Origin: Candidatus Sumerlaeota bacterium
Lineage (GTDB): Bacteria; Sumerlaeota; Sumerlaeia; JAFGJS01
Length of the DNA: 64,000 bases
NCBI GenBank assembly: GCA_016928995.1
Contig: JAFGJS010000054.1
Span: forward strand, 1 to 64,000
Direction of reading: 5' to 3'
Positions 1 to 8,009 of this stretch are shown here, one piece after another. Both the position numbers and the translations under genes were made by a program. The notes under the pieces are model-generated. The model had not been told where the DNA came from, did no database searches, and saw only the letters and a list, made by a program, of their open reading frames with translations. Numbering within the stretch: the stretch's first letter is position 1; each line of letters starts with the position of its first letter.

Positions 1-441
1 CTCTCCTTTTCGTTCCTCTGAATTTTCGAACGAAAACCGGAGAAAAATCCACCTTAATGGCTGTCCAGTTTTTGGGGACAATTATACTCAGCGTAGCGGT
101 ACTCGTACTCGTTCTCGTCCTCGTTCTCGAATAAAGTAGTCCACCGTTTCAAAACGGCAAAAAAATGATAGCTCGTGAAAATCTTACGACTCAGAGTCCA
201 TCTCCGAACTCGCTTATCATCCATTCGAGAAAAACCCCGCCCTCAAATTATATGATTGTTATTATAAATATTACTTGCGCCCATAGTGCGATTAGTGTAT
301 TTTCACTGGGTTTTGTTATAAAAATGACCGCATATCCTTCCCGTCGCGCACAACACCGACCCATGAAAAACCAAGCGCGGCATCCGGATGTTGTCTGTTT
401 TTTATCTTGAGTTCAATCACCACGCCAGGAGCCATATCATC
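1..441. other. Intergenic region with hairpin and hexamer array
   Basis: No credible gene. An inverted repeat (7-15 with 28-36, flanked by CTCC/GGAG) could be the end of a gene lying to the left of the window. At 86-132 there is a tandem run of TNCTCG hexamers that matches elements near 39.8 and 45.2 kb. The remainder is AT-rich (about 230-310) and probably holds the promoter of the next gene, but I cannot pick a convincing -35/-10 pair. Confidence 0.5.
86..132 (+). repeat. Dispersed hexamer repeat, partial copy 1
   Basis: ACTCAGCGTAGCGG is followed by five degenerate TNCTCG hexamers and CGAAT. The same string order occurs, reverse-complemented, inside 45183-45294 and, forward, inside 39777-39880. 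This copy lacks the terminal TGCTTTGTTGAAAA motif of the other copies, so it looks like an internal fragment. Confidence 0.6.
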
Positions 442-3036
442 ATGAAAACATCTCACTGGATCGCCTCCACCCTCATCCTCCTCCTGACAACCGCTGCCCA
501 CGCGGCCGAAGTAACGTTTTCATCGCCGATGGAAATAACAACATCCGCTTCAAGCGCTCGTTCGGTGTTCGCTATCGATCTGGATGGCGACGGTGATCCA
601 GACATATTATCGGCGTCCTATGACGATGATAAAATCGCATGGTATGAAAACCGATTGAATCAGGCGGAGCAGGATTTTGGTTCGCAACAAGTGATCACAA
701 CTTCGACGATCGGCGCTCGTTCGGTTTGGGCCGCTGACCTGGATGGTGACGGCGACGTGGATGTGCTCTCGGCATCATCAGGTGATAATAAGATCGCGTG
801 GTATGAAAATCGCCTAAATCAAGCTGAGCATGACTTTGGAACGCGTCAAATCATCGCAAGTGGAATGAACTTCACCTTAGTTCATGCCGTGGATGTGGAC
901 GGCGATGGCGACGCCGACATTATCGCCAACAGGAATGCATGGTGCGAAAACCGGCTCAATCAAACTGAACATGCCTTTGGCACCTTAAAAAAACCGTCAA
1001 GTAATGCAGTAGATTTTGCCGATCTAGATTGTGACGGTGATATTGATTTTCTTGGATTCAGTGTCGCGGATACTACTGACTGGATTCGTACCTGCTTTTA
1101 TGGTTTCTGTTATTGGACAAGTTACAGAGATATATACCTCCGTCGAATTTTTAATTCGGGAAGTAGTTTCCATACAGATAATACAGGTCCTTATATTTAC
1201 CGTCAATCGACAACATTCTCAGGCCCCGCAGCAGTCCCTCCAACGGAGGATCCTTCTAAGTATTTTTCTAATCCCAGAATCTTTGCCACTGATTTGAATG
1301 GTGATAGTTATATTGATGTTGCAGCATTCGATGATGGTTTTTATTGGATTGAAGATGGAGAAAGTGTGCGATTTTTTTCAAATCTAACTTATCCTTCTGA
1401 CTTCGTGGATTTAAATAATAACGGCAACAAAGATATCCTGACTTTGACAGGATGGCATGAGAATCGATTGAATCAACCGGAAAATGACTTCGGTGAACAA
1501 CAGACAATAATCCCAGGCAGTTACACTCGATCCGTTTATCCTGTGGATCTGGATGGTGACAAGGACCTGGACATTGTTTATGCGCAAAGCAATGGAGTGT
1601 ACGTTATCTTCAATCAATTAGATCCATTTGAAACCGTGATTGGCGAAGGCTCGACATCGTGGTATTTTGCGGATGGGGATAATCAGGGAGGAGCGCAGAC
1701 TTATATTTTAGTCAATAACACCAACACCGAGGCGACGACGCTCACACTGAAGGCGCTGTTCTATCAGCAAGAGCCGGTGACGATCAACGCGACGGCCGAG
1801 GCGCTGTCGCGCTGCACGATCGCGATGCACGAATGGTTGCCGGGGATTGGCATCAACACAACGAGTTTTGGCTGCGAGCTGATTTCGAACCTGCCGGTGT
1901 TCGCGGAGCGGGTGATGTATACGCCGGAGATCGCGCTGCGCGATGGGATCGCGACGACCACCTTCCGCACTCGCGCGACGGCGGCCATCGGCGCGCGCGA
2001 GCCGCGCACGGAGTGGTTCCTCGCCGAAGGCGCGACCGGCGCAGGCGCTGGCGGCCAACTGCGCGAAACGTATATCTACATCGCGAATCCGAACGAGACC
2101 GACGCCATGATCGAGTTGGAGTTCCTGCGCGAGGACGCGGCGCCGCTCACGCTGCCTTACGCGGTGGAAGCGCAGCGCCGCAGGGCGATCGACTGCGCCG
2201 TAATCGTCGGGCTGGAGCAGGCGAATTTTTCCACGCGCGTGCGCTCGACGAACGGCGTGGGCATCGTAGTTGACCGCACGATGGTCGGCGCGGCGGACGG
2301 TCTGCCGCGGCAATGGGCGCATGCGGCGCTGGCGGCTGATCGCGCCACGACAGGCTGGTGGTTCGGCGATGGCTCGCTGACCGACGGCTGCGAGACATTC
2401 CTCACGCTGGCGAATCCGTCGAGCGCGACGGCCACAGTAAACCTGCGCTTTCTGCGCGAAAGCGAAGAGCCGTTCGCGGCGCAGGTTGCGGTGGCGCCGC
2501 TCGCGCGCGAAACCGTGATCCTGAGCACGTACGCCGAGCTGCTCGGGCGGCGCTTTTCCATCGAGGCGCTCGTCGCGGACGGCGGACCGGGAATCGTGGC
2601 GGAGCGACCGATGTACTGGCGCGCGGAAGGCTACACGCACCGCTCGGGCGCGTCCGATACGATCGGCGCGACGCACACGGCCGCGACGTGGTTCCTGCCG
2701 GAAGGCGCGGTGTTCGGCCAGTCGGATTTCGAGTGCGAGTTCGCCGTGGGGAATCCAAGCACGAGCGACACCTTGGTCGAAGTCGCGTTCATGCTGTCCA
2801 ACGGCGAGGTCTTGCTGGTCGAGCGCGAGCTGGCGGCCGGCCGCCGCATCACAATCTCGGCGAACGACCATCTCGCGAACACAGGCGGCACGATTTCGTT
2901 CTCCACGCTGATCCGCACGACAAACGGCGTAGGCATCGTAGCCGACCGCTCGATGTACGCGCGGAGCCTGCCCAGCGAAGGCGGCATCGCCCGCTTCAGC
3001 GGCCACGCCAGCCAGGCGATTTCGCTCGAGGAGTGA
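442..3036 (+). CDS. Secreted VCBS/FG-GAP repeat protein with C-terminal beta-domain repeats
   Basis: An 864-residue exported protein. The start at 442 is chosen over an in-frame start at 388 because AGGAG lies at 426-430 and a signal peptide begins here (hydrophobic core, then AHA before AEV). The first ~400 residues contain FG-GAP/VCBS-type repeats with DLDGDGD calcium-binding loops and a recurring IAWYENRLNQ string, as in integrin-like propellers. The C-terminal half holds three to four related units of about 120 residues. These carry WFLAEGA-type openings, ANPN or ANPS and FLRE in the middle, and end in NGVGIVVDR or a variant; they recall DUF5719-type repeats. The 5' half is AT-richer than the 3' half, which suggests a fusion of parts with different histories. 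It is probably a surface or secreted binding protein; substrate unknown. Confidence 0.85.
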   Translation: MKTSHWIASTLILLLTTAAHAAEVTFSSPMEITTSASSARSVFAIDLDGDGDPDILSASYDDDKIAWYENRLNQAEQDFGSQQVITTSTIGARSVWAADLDGDGDVDVLSASSGDNKIAWYENRLNQAEHDFGTRQIIASGMNFTLVHAVDVDGDGDADIIANRNAWCENRLNQTEHAFGTLKKPSSNAVDFADLDCDGDIDFLGFSVADTTDWIRTCFYGFCYWTSYRDIYLRRIFNSGSSFHTDNTGPYIYRQSTTFSGPAAVPPTEDPSKYFSNPRIFATDLNGDSYIDVAAFDDGFYWIEDGESVRFFSNLTYPSDFVDLNNNGNKDILTLTGWHENRLNQPENDFGEQQTIIPGSYTRSVYPVDLDGDKDLDIVYAQSNGVYVIFNQLDPFETVIGEGSTSWYFADGDNQGGAQTYILVNNTNTEATTLTLKALFYQQEPVTINATAEALSRCTIAMHEWLPGIGINTTSFGCELISNLPVFAERVMYTPEIALRDGIATTTFRTRATAAIGAREPRTEWFLAEGATGAGAGGQLRETYIYIANPNETDAMIELEFLREDAAPLTLPYAVEAQRRRAIDCAVIVGLEQANFSTRVRSTNGVGIVVDRTMVGAADGLPRQWAHAALAADRATTGWWFGDGSLTDGCETFLTLANPSSATATVNLRFLRESEEPFAAQVAVAPLARETVILSTYAELLGRRFSIEALVADGGPGIVAERPMYWRAEGYTHRSGASDTIGATHTAATWFLPEGAVFGQSDFECEFAVGNPSTSDTLVEVAFMLSNGEVLLVERELAAGRRITISANDHLANTGGTISFSTLIRTTNGVGIVADRSMYARSLPSEGGIARFSGHASQAISLEE

Positions 3037-3120
3037 ATCCGCCGTCAGCATGGCTCTTAGGAACGAAACAGTGATGAACGCATTTATTCGCGAAGCGAAT
3101 CAAACGGGACAGGCGAAACA

Positions 3121-3392
3121 TCAGTAGCGTTTAAAGATTTTATCTCTCTTAAATTCAACCTTATCAGCGCCAAAGGCGCTTGACATACCAGTCCAGGGCA
3201 AAGCCCTGGGTCTGGATCGACCAACATGTTTAAACCCTGTAGGGGCGCGATATTGAGGGGTATCCAATGCCAATGATGTTCCGCCCCTACAGGGCTTGTC
3301 ATTTTTATTGCCTCTACCTAGGGCGTTGCCCCAGGCTGGTATGTCTGGCGCTTTCAGCGCCCTACAAAACGAAAACCTTTAAACGCTACTGA
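3121..3392. repeat. Nested ~270-bp imperfect palindrome
   Basis: The outermost arms are 16-bp perfect inverted repeats (3121-3136 and 3377-3392). Inside are imperfect arms around 3165-3210 and 3315-3360, both including a GACATACCAG core. At the centre is a 13-bp perfect pair (3235-3247 and 3282-3294, CCCTGTAGGGGCG). It lies between two genes on the same strand and could form a long cruciform or RNA stem. It resembles dispersed palindromic units in other bacterial genomes; function unknown. Confidence 0.75.
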
Positions 3393-3581
3393 CAAAACAC
3401 CTATCCCGTTTTTGAGTCTTACCACACCCCCCACAGATCCATCACAACGCCTGAAATGCCCAGTCAAGAAATGCCACGCCATGAACATTTTATGCCCAAC
3501 CTGATCGCCCAATGATTTCTCAAAAACCAACCTCATTCTGCAAATACCTGAAATTACACCGCTTACAAAACGCACCGCGTC

Positions 3582-3597
3582 TGGCACACGCCTTGTA
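3582..3597 (+). promoter_or_regulatory. Possible sigma-54-like promoter of the VIT/vWA gene
   Basis: TGGCACACGCCTTGTA fits the sigma-54 pattern TGGCAC-N5-TTGC(A/T) in spacing and in the -24 GG, but has T where the -12 C is normally invariant. It sits 72 nt before the ATG at 3669. Weak evidence; no activator site was identified. Confidence 0.2.
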
Positions 3598-3668
3598 TAG
3601 GTGAAAGCAAACAGCAGAAAAGAAGATCTGAAAAAAATCTGCCTGATTCATCCAAAAGGAGAACTCCA

Positions 3669-5684
3669 ATGAATAAGCACATCGCACGACTCACTATCAT
3701 GGCGGTCATCGTTTCCGCCGCATCCTTCGGACATGCAGCCGGAATCCTGACGCCGCTCGGATCGGGACAAGCGCCGATCCAAATCCAGGATCATCATGTC
3801 AACGTGGTGATCAACAACGGTTTCGCGCAGACCGAAGTGACGCAAACCTTTACCAATCCCAATGCGGAACGCATTGAAGCGATTTACTCCTTTCCGCTGC
3901 CCAAAAGCGCCAGCTTGTCCGAAGTGACATTGACGATCGGCGAACGCGAAATTCATGGCGAGGTGATCGAACGCAAGGAAGCGGAACGCATTTATGAGGA
4001 AGAGAAAAACCAGGGCAATGACGCCGGGCTGGCCAATAAAAACGAATACAAAACATTCGAGTTCCGGGTTTCCGGGATCGAGCCCAATTCCGAAGCGCGT
4101 ATTCGTTTCGTCTACTACCAGCCGATTGAAATCGACTCGGGCGTGGGACGTTTTGTCTATCCGCTGGCCGACGGCGGAACCGACGAACTGGCCGAATCCT
4201 TCTGGAGCGTGAACGAAAAAGTGGAAGGCGCCTTTTCCATCGAAGTCGAATTGAAAACAGCCTGGCCGGTGACATCCGTCCGGACGCCGGGCTATGAGAA
4301 TGAAACCAGCATCAATCAGATCGCCGACGGCCATTACCAGGCGCGCTTCGAGCAGACGCAGGGCGCCTTGACGCGCGACTTCGTGTTTTACTACATGCTG
4401 CGCGACGATCTTCCCGGCCGGGTGGAAATGCTGACCTACAAGGCGGACGCCGAGAAGCCCGGCACGTTCATGATGATCCTGACGCCCGGGCTAGATCTGG
4501 AGCCGCTGACCGAAGGAACGGATTACGTCTTCACGCTCGATGTGTCCGGCAGTATGGATCAAAAAATTCACATGCTGACTGAAGGTGTCAAACGAGCCAT
4601 CGGACAGCTCAATCCCAATGACCGTTTTTGCGTTGTAGTGTTCAACGACAACGCAAAAATGCTGACGCGCGGCTGGACGGCCGCGACGCCGGACAACGTG
4701 GCAAAGACATTCCAAGTCCTTGACGGATTGCGTGCGAATGGCGGCACCAACCTGTTTGACGGTCTTATGCTCGGATTGAAGCAACTGGACGCGGATCGCG
4801 CTACGAACTTCATCCTGGTCACGGACGCCGTGACGAACCAGGGCGAGCTGTCGCCGAAGAAATTCCACGAACTGATGAAAACCTACGATGTGCGGTTCTT
4901 CGGTTTTCTGATCGGCAACAACGCCAACTGGCCGCTGATGCGCGTGATCTGCGAAGGCAGCGACGGCTTCGCTCGCGAGGTCTCCACGTCGGACGACATC
5001 ATCGGGCAGATCGCGCTGGCGAAAAGCAAAGTCGGACGCGAATGCCTGCATGACGCGGAACTGAAAATCAGCGGCGTGAAAACCTTCAACACCACCGACC
5101 AAATGATCGGCCGGGTGCATTTTGGGCAGCAATTGATTATCTTCGGCCAGTATGCGGATGGCGGCGAGGCCGCGCTGACGCTGAAAACACGGCAGACCGG
5201 CGAAGATAAGACATACAAAACCAGCGTGCAATTCCCCGATGTCGCTGTGGATCATCCCGAACTCGAACGCCTGTGGGCGCTGAGTCAGATTGAACAAATC
5301 GAACTGCAGGAGAACATCGGCCTGACGGAACCCGCCGAATCCCGCAGCGCCATCGTTGACCTGGGGCTGAACTACCAGTTGGTGACGGATCACACGTCCA
5401 TGCTGGTGCTGTCGGATGATAAGTTCGAGAACTACGGCGTCAAGCGCCTGAACAAGGAGCGCACGGCTCTGGAACACGAGGCGCAAGCCCGTCGCAAACA
5501 AAACGCCGCGTCCAATTATCGTGTGGACAACCAGTCGCCGATGTTCCAACGCCAAGCCAACCACATGCGGCACACCGGCGGCGGCTCCGGCGCCGGGGCT
5601 TTCGATCCAATCACCGCCATGATCGTGGCATTGTTGACCGGAGCGGGCGTAACCGGCGCCCGCAGCCGCAAACAACAAGGATAA
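3669..5684 (+). CDS. VIT and vWA domain protein with GlyGly-type C-terminal sorting tail
   Basis: 671 residues. A signal peptide (about 1-23, GHA then AG) is followed by a VIT (inter-alpha-trypsin) domain at about 30-170 and a vWA domain at about 285-460 with an intact MIDAS (D291-V-S-G-S, then NGGTN and VTDAVTNQG). Residues 636-644 are TGGGSGAGA, followed by a hydrophobic segment (645-663) and a basic end ARSRKQQG. That tripartite tail is the layout of GlyGly-CTERM signals cut by rhombosortases, and a rhombosortase-like gene follows at 5789. AAAGGAG (3655-3661) precedes the ATG. Proteobacterial VIT/vWA proteins with an LPXTG tail next to a dedicated sortase are a known parallel. Probably an exported, surface-anchored metal-dependent adhesion or assembly protein. 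Confidence 0.88.
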   Translation: MNKHIARLTIMAVIVSAASFGHAAGILTPLGSGQAPIQIQDHHVNVVINNGFAQTEVTQTFTNPNAERIEAIYSFPLPKSASLSEVTLTIGEREIHGEVIERKEAERIYEEEKNQGNDAGLANKNEYKTFEFRVSGIEPNSEARIRFVYYQPIEIDSGVGRFVYPLADGGTDELAESFWSVNEKVEGAFSIEVELKTAWPVTSVRTPGYENETSINQIADGHYQARFEQTQGALTRDFVFYYMLRDDLPGRVEMLTYKADAEKPGTFMMILTPGLDLEPLTEGTDYVFTLDVSGSMDQKIHMLTEGVKRAIGQLNPNDRFCVVVFNDNAKMLTRGWTAATPDNVAKTFQVLDGLRANGGTNLFDGLMLGLKQLDADRATNFILVTDAVTNQGELSPKKFHELMKTYDVRFFGFLIGNNANWPLMRVICEGSDGFAREVSTSDDIIGQIALAKSKVGRECLHDAELKISGVKTFNTTDQMIGRVHFGQQLIIFGQYADGGEAALTLKTRQTGEDKTYKTSVQFPDVAVDHPELERLWALSQIEQIELQENIGLTEPAESRSAIVDLGLNYQLVTDHTSMLVLSDDKFENYGVKRLNKERTALEHEAQARRKQNAASNYRVDNQSPMFQRQANHMRHTGGGSGAGAFDPITAMIVALLTGAGVTGARSRKQQG

Positions 5685-5708
5685 AAGCAAATTGTGGCTC
5701 AATCAAGC

Positions 5709-5743
5709 GCGGCGGCATAGTCCGAAACAAACTATGCCGCCGC
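5709..5743 (+). promoter_or_regulatory. 13-bp perfect stem-loop between the vWA and rhombosortase genes
   Basis: Arms 5709-5721 and 5731-5743 are perfectly complementary with a 9-nt loop. No T-run follows, so it is not a standard intrinsic terminator. It may protect the upstream mRNA end or tune expression of the downstream protease. Confidence 0.55.
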
Positions 5744-5788
5744 CAATCAACAGAAACGACAAAAACAACAAGGCACGGAGAAGATAAA

Positions 5789-6439
5789 ATGGAACTCGCG
5801 AATCAAATCATGCTCCATCACAGGGAAGACGCATCATGCAAACGGATCGAGCACTGCCTCTCCTACGCTCTGACCGCCTTCGCCGCCTTGGCCGCAGCAA
5901 TGATCTACATAATTCCCGCATGGACGTCATTGGCGCATTTCGACCGCGCATTGATTCACGCTGGCGAGTTCTGGAGATTATTCACCGGTCACTTTGCCCA
6001 TCTGAGTTTCGAGCATCTGTTTTGGGATCTATTAGCGTTTATCGTTTTGGGCGCATTCTGCGAACATAAAAGCCGGACCTTATTCGTCGTCTGTGTTGCG
6101 CTTTCCATGATCACGATCAGCATGCATGTGTTGCTGTTTGAACCCGGCATCGCGCGCTATTACGGCTTGTCCGGCGTCGATTCGGCGTTGTTTGTCATGT
6201 TGTGCGTGATCCTGATCAAAGAAAGCGCGCACCAACAAGGCGACGCATCGGGAATCATCGCCTGGCTCGCGCTGCTTTGTTTCATCGGAAAAGTTACTTA
6301 TGAATACTTCACGGGAGGCGCTACGCTCTTCGTTGACATAAGCGCAATTGGCCGCGGCGTTCCTTCAGCACACCTGATCGGCGGACTGATTGGCGCGGCA
6401 ACCGGCATGCAATTTGGTATAAAGCGCTGCTGGAATTGA
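5789..6439 (+). CDS. Rhombosortase-like rhomboid serine protease
   Basis: 216 residues, polytopic membrane protein. Rhomboid features are visible: FWRLFTGHFAHLSFEHLFWD (the WR-x(n)-H-x-x-H region), the catalytic serine in YYGLSG (Ser128) and the catalytic histidine in SAHLIGG (His195). Short, six-helix rhomboids of this kind with the active site between helices 4 and 6 are typical of the rhombosortase family, which processes GlyGly-CTERM proteins at the inner membrane. CGGAGAAG stands about 8 nt before the ATG. The neighbouring vWA protein with a Gly-rich tail is the obvious substrate, and the pair is probably co-transcribed. A general rhomboid protease is the alternative. Confidence 0.8.
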   Translation: MELANQIMLHHREDASCKRIEHCLSYALTAFAALAAAMIYIIPAWTSLAHFDRALIHAGEFWRLFTGHFAHLSFEHLFWDLLAFIVLGAFCEHKSRTLFVVCVALSMITISMHVLLFEPGIARYYGLSGVDSALFVMLCVILIKESAHQQGDASGIIAWLALLCFIGKVTYEYFTGGATLFVDISAIGRGVPSAHLIGGLIGAATGMQFGIKRCWN

Positions 6440-6451
6440 CGAAGCGCTGAT

Positions 6452-7297
6452 TCATTCTGCCAACGCCTGAACCGTCTCCTGATACAGCGCCCGCAGGCGC
6501 TCAATCAGTGGTCGCTCCGTTGGCAACTCTACACTATCAATCGCCCGCACCGGCAACACGCCCACTTTCGTGCTCAGCACCATCGCCTCGTCCGCCTGTA
6601 TGTACTGCTCCAACGTCCGCCGCTCCAGCCGCACAGGAACGCCCGCCTCGCGCGCCAGCTCCAGCACGATCTCCCGTGTGATACTCGGCAGGATCTCATA
6701 CGACAACGGCGGCGCAACCAGCACCCCTTCCTCCACGATCAGTACGCTGCTGCCCGAACCTTCTGTCACGTGCCCGTCGCGCACCAACAACGCGTCATAG
6801 CCGCCTGCCGCCGCCGCCTTCTGCCGCGCCATCACGTTCGGCAGCAAATTCACCGACTTGATGTCGCAGCGCCCCCAGCGCAAATCCGTATGCGAAAAGA
6901 GCGTCACGCCACGCGCATAATGCTCCGCCGGAAGATCATGCCGCTCCTGCGCCGTGATGATCAACGTCGGCCGCGGCTCCTCCTTCCAGGTATGCGCTCG
7001 CGCAGGCTGAACCCCGCGCGTCACCTGGATGTAAAAATCAACGTCGCGATGCTCGCATCGGCCGCTCAGCTCGGCCAGCGCCGATTCGATCTCCTCGATC
7101 GATATCGCCCCGATCCCCGTCTCGTGCAGACTATGCGCCAGCCGCCGGAAATGCCGTTCCGGGGCGTGCAGCCGCCCATTGATCGAAAACAACGTGTCAT
7201 ACACTCCGTCGCCGAAAAATACGCCGCGATCCAACAACGGAAGCCGCGCCTCCGCCAACGGAGTGATCGTGCCATTCACATACGCCAACGCGCTCAT
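6452..7297 (-). CDS. dat: D-amino acid aminotransferase (class IV, PLP)
   Basis: 281 residues. It interconverts D-alanine/D-glutamate and 2-oxo acids, supplying D-amino acids for peptidoglycan. The fold-type IV hallmarks match Bacillus D-amino acid transaminase: DRGVFFGDGVYD near the N-terminus, YIQVTRG at 89-95, RWGRCDIKSVNLL with the PLP lysine K147, and VTEGSGSSV. The start at 7297 (MSALAYVNG) is chosen because GAGGT precedes it and the family starts here. A longer frame back to 7399 would only translate a CAAGAG hexamer array into an Arg-Ala run. A branched-chain aminotransferase is less likely given the RCDIKS signature. Convergent with the rhombosortase gene. Confidence 0.88.
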   Translation of the reverse strand: MSALAYVNGTITPLAEARLPLLDRGVFFGDGVYDTLFSINGRLHAPERHFRRLAHSLHETGIGAISIEEIESALAELSGRCEHRDVDFYIQVTRGVQPARAHTWKEEPRPTLIITAQERHDLPAEHYARGVTLFSHTDLRWGRCDIKSVNLLPNVMARQKAAAAGGYDALLVRDGHVTEGSGSSVLIVEEGVLVAPPLSYEILPSITREIVLELAREAGVPVRLERRTLEQYIQADEAMVLSTKVGVLPVRAIDSVELPTERPLIERLRALYQETVQALAE

Positions 7298-7356
7298 CGT
7301 AATCTCGACCTCATGAAGAAAATGAAACCGGCGCCCCAAAAAGAACGCCCCACCCT

Positions 7357-7391
7357 CTCTTGCTCTTGCTCTTGCTCTTGCTCTTGCTCTT
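7357..7391. repeat. Hexanucleotide tandem repeat (CTCTTG)5.8
   Basis: Five full CTCTTG units plus CTCTT, without interruption, 60-95 nt upstream of the dat start. On the dat transcript it would read as CAAGAG repeats. Perfect short tandem repeats of this type can change copy number. Confidence 0.85.
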
Positions 7392-7436
7392 AAAAACAAG
7401 AATCCTACTACCCGTCCACCCTATTTCAAAATCAAA

Positions 7437-7473
7437 GTAAAAAAAATAAGGCCCCGAAGCATTCTTCGGAGCC
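7437..7473 (-). terminator. Intrinsic terminator of the ribosomal superoperon
   Basis: On the minus strand a 10-bp stem (7464-7473 with 7450-7459, one G-T pair) with a 4-nt loop is followed by TTATTTTTTTTAC. It lies about 50 nt after the rplQ stop. Confidence 0.88.
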
Positions 7474-7524
7474 TGTTGGCTTTCTTATCTTTTCACGCGT
7501 CTGTTCAAGGAATGCGCTCCCCGA

Positions 7525-7953
7525 TCATCGCCGCCCCTGACGCGCGCGTTTGATTTTCTCTGCCATCGTCGGCTCTTTTACCTTCTTGATTTTCTCCTGC
7601 GCGTCCACTAGTTCGATGAAGGCCATCGGCGCGCCGTCGCCCGGACGAAAATCCGTCTTCACCACGCGCGTGTAGCCGCCGGGACGATCCTTAAAGCGCG
7701 GCCCCAGCTCCTCGAAAAGCTTGTGCACCGCTTCTTTGCTCTGCAGCCGGGCGAAAGCCAGACGCCGCTGATGCTGCGAACCTTCGCGCGCCAGCGTAAT
7801 CAAAGGCTCCACCACTCCGCGCAACTGCATCGCCTTAGCCTGCGTGGTTTCAATCCGCTCATGATCGATCAGCGCGATCGCCAGGTTGCGCATCAGCGCC
7901 TGACGGTGCTCGCTCGTGCGGTTCAATTTGCTATGATGTTTACGGTGTCTCAT
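7525..7953 (-). CDS. rplQ: 50S ribosomal protein L17
   Basis: 142 residues from MRHRKHH, the canonical L17 opening, at 7953; an in-frame start ten codons upstream has no family support. AAGGAAAAGG precedes the ATG. L17 binds 23S rRNA near the exit tunnel. Residues after about 115 form a Lys/Arg-rich tail ([19 protein letters not shown]), slightly longer than the usual 117-130 residues. Last gene of the superoperon, directly after rpoA. Confidence 0.96.
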   Translation of the reverse strand: MRHRKHHSKLNRTSEHRQALMRNLAIALIDHERIETTQAKAMQLRGVVEPLITLAREGSQHQRRLAFARLQSKEAVHKLFEELGPRFKDRPGGYTRVVKTDFRPGDGAPMAFIELVDAQEKIKKVKEPTMAEKIKRARQGRR

Positions 7954-8009
7954 CGTGCCCTTTTCCTTGTCTTCGCTCCTCAAGCCGCATCACGCCGCGA
8001 CGCGCGTTT

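Larger units (their letters stand above)
3037..3668. other. Intergenic region with nested palindrome and VIT-gene leader
   Basis: No credible gene; the two minus-strand frames here run through repeats. It contains a short hairpin (3086-3091 with 3095-3100), the large nested palindrome listed separately, and an AT-richer stretch (3400-3660) that must carry the promoter of the vWA gene at 3669. Confidence 0.6.

Noticed and set aside
86-132. CRISPR-like reading of the hexamer arrays
   Set aside because: Units are 6 nt with no spacers; the arrays are simple tandem repeats.
1708-3051. 447-codon minus-strand frame opposite the VCBS-repeat protein
   Set aside because: Low-complexity Arg/Ala-rich translation, a mirror of the GC-rich codon use of the real gene; no family features and no ribosome site.
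7298-7399. N-terminal extension of dat
   Set aside because: It would translate the CAAGAG array as Arg-Ala repeats; the family start and the ribosome site are at 7297.
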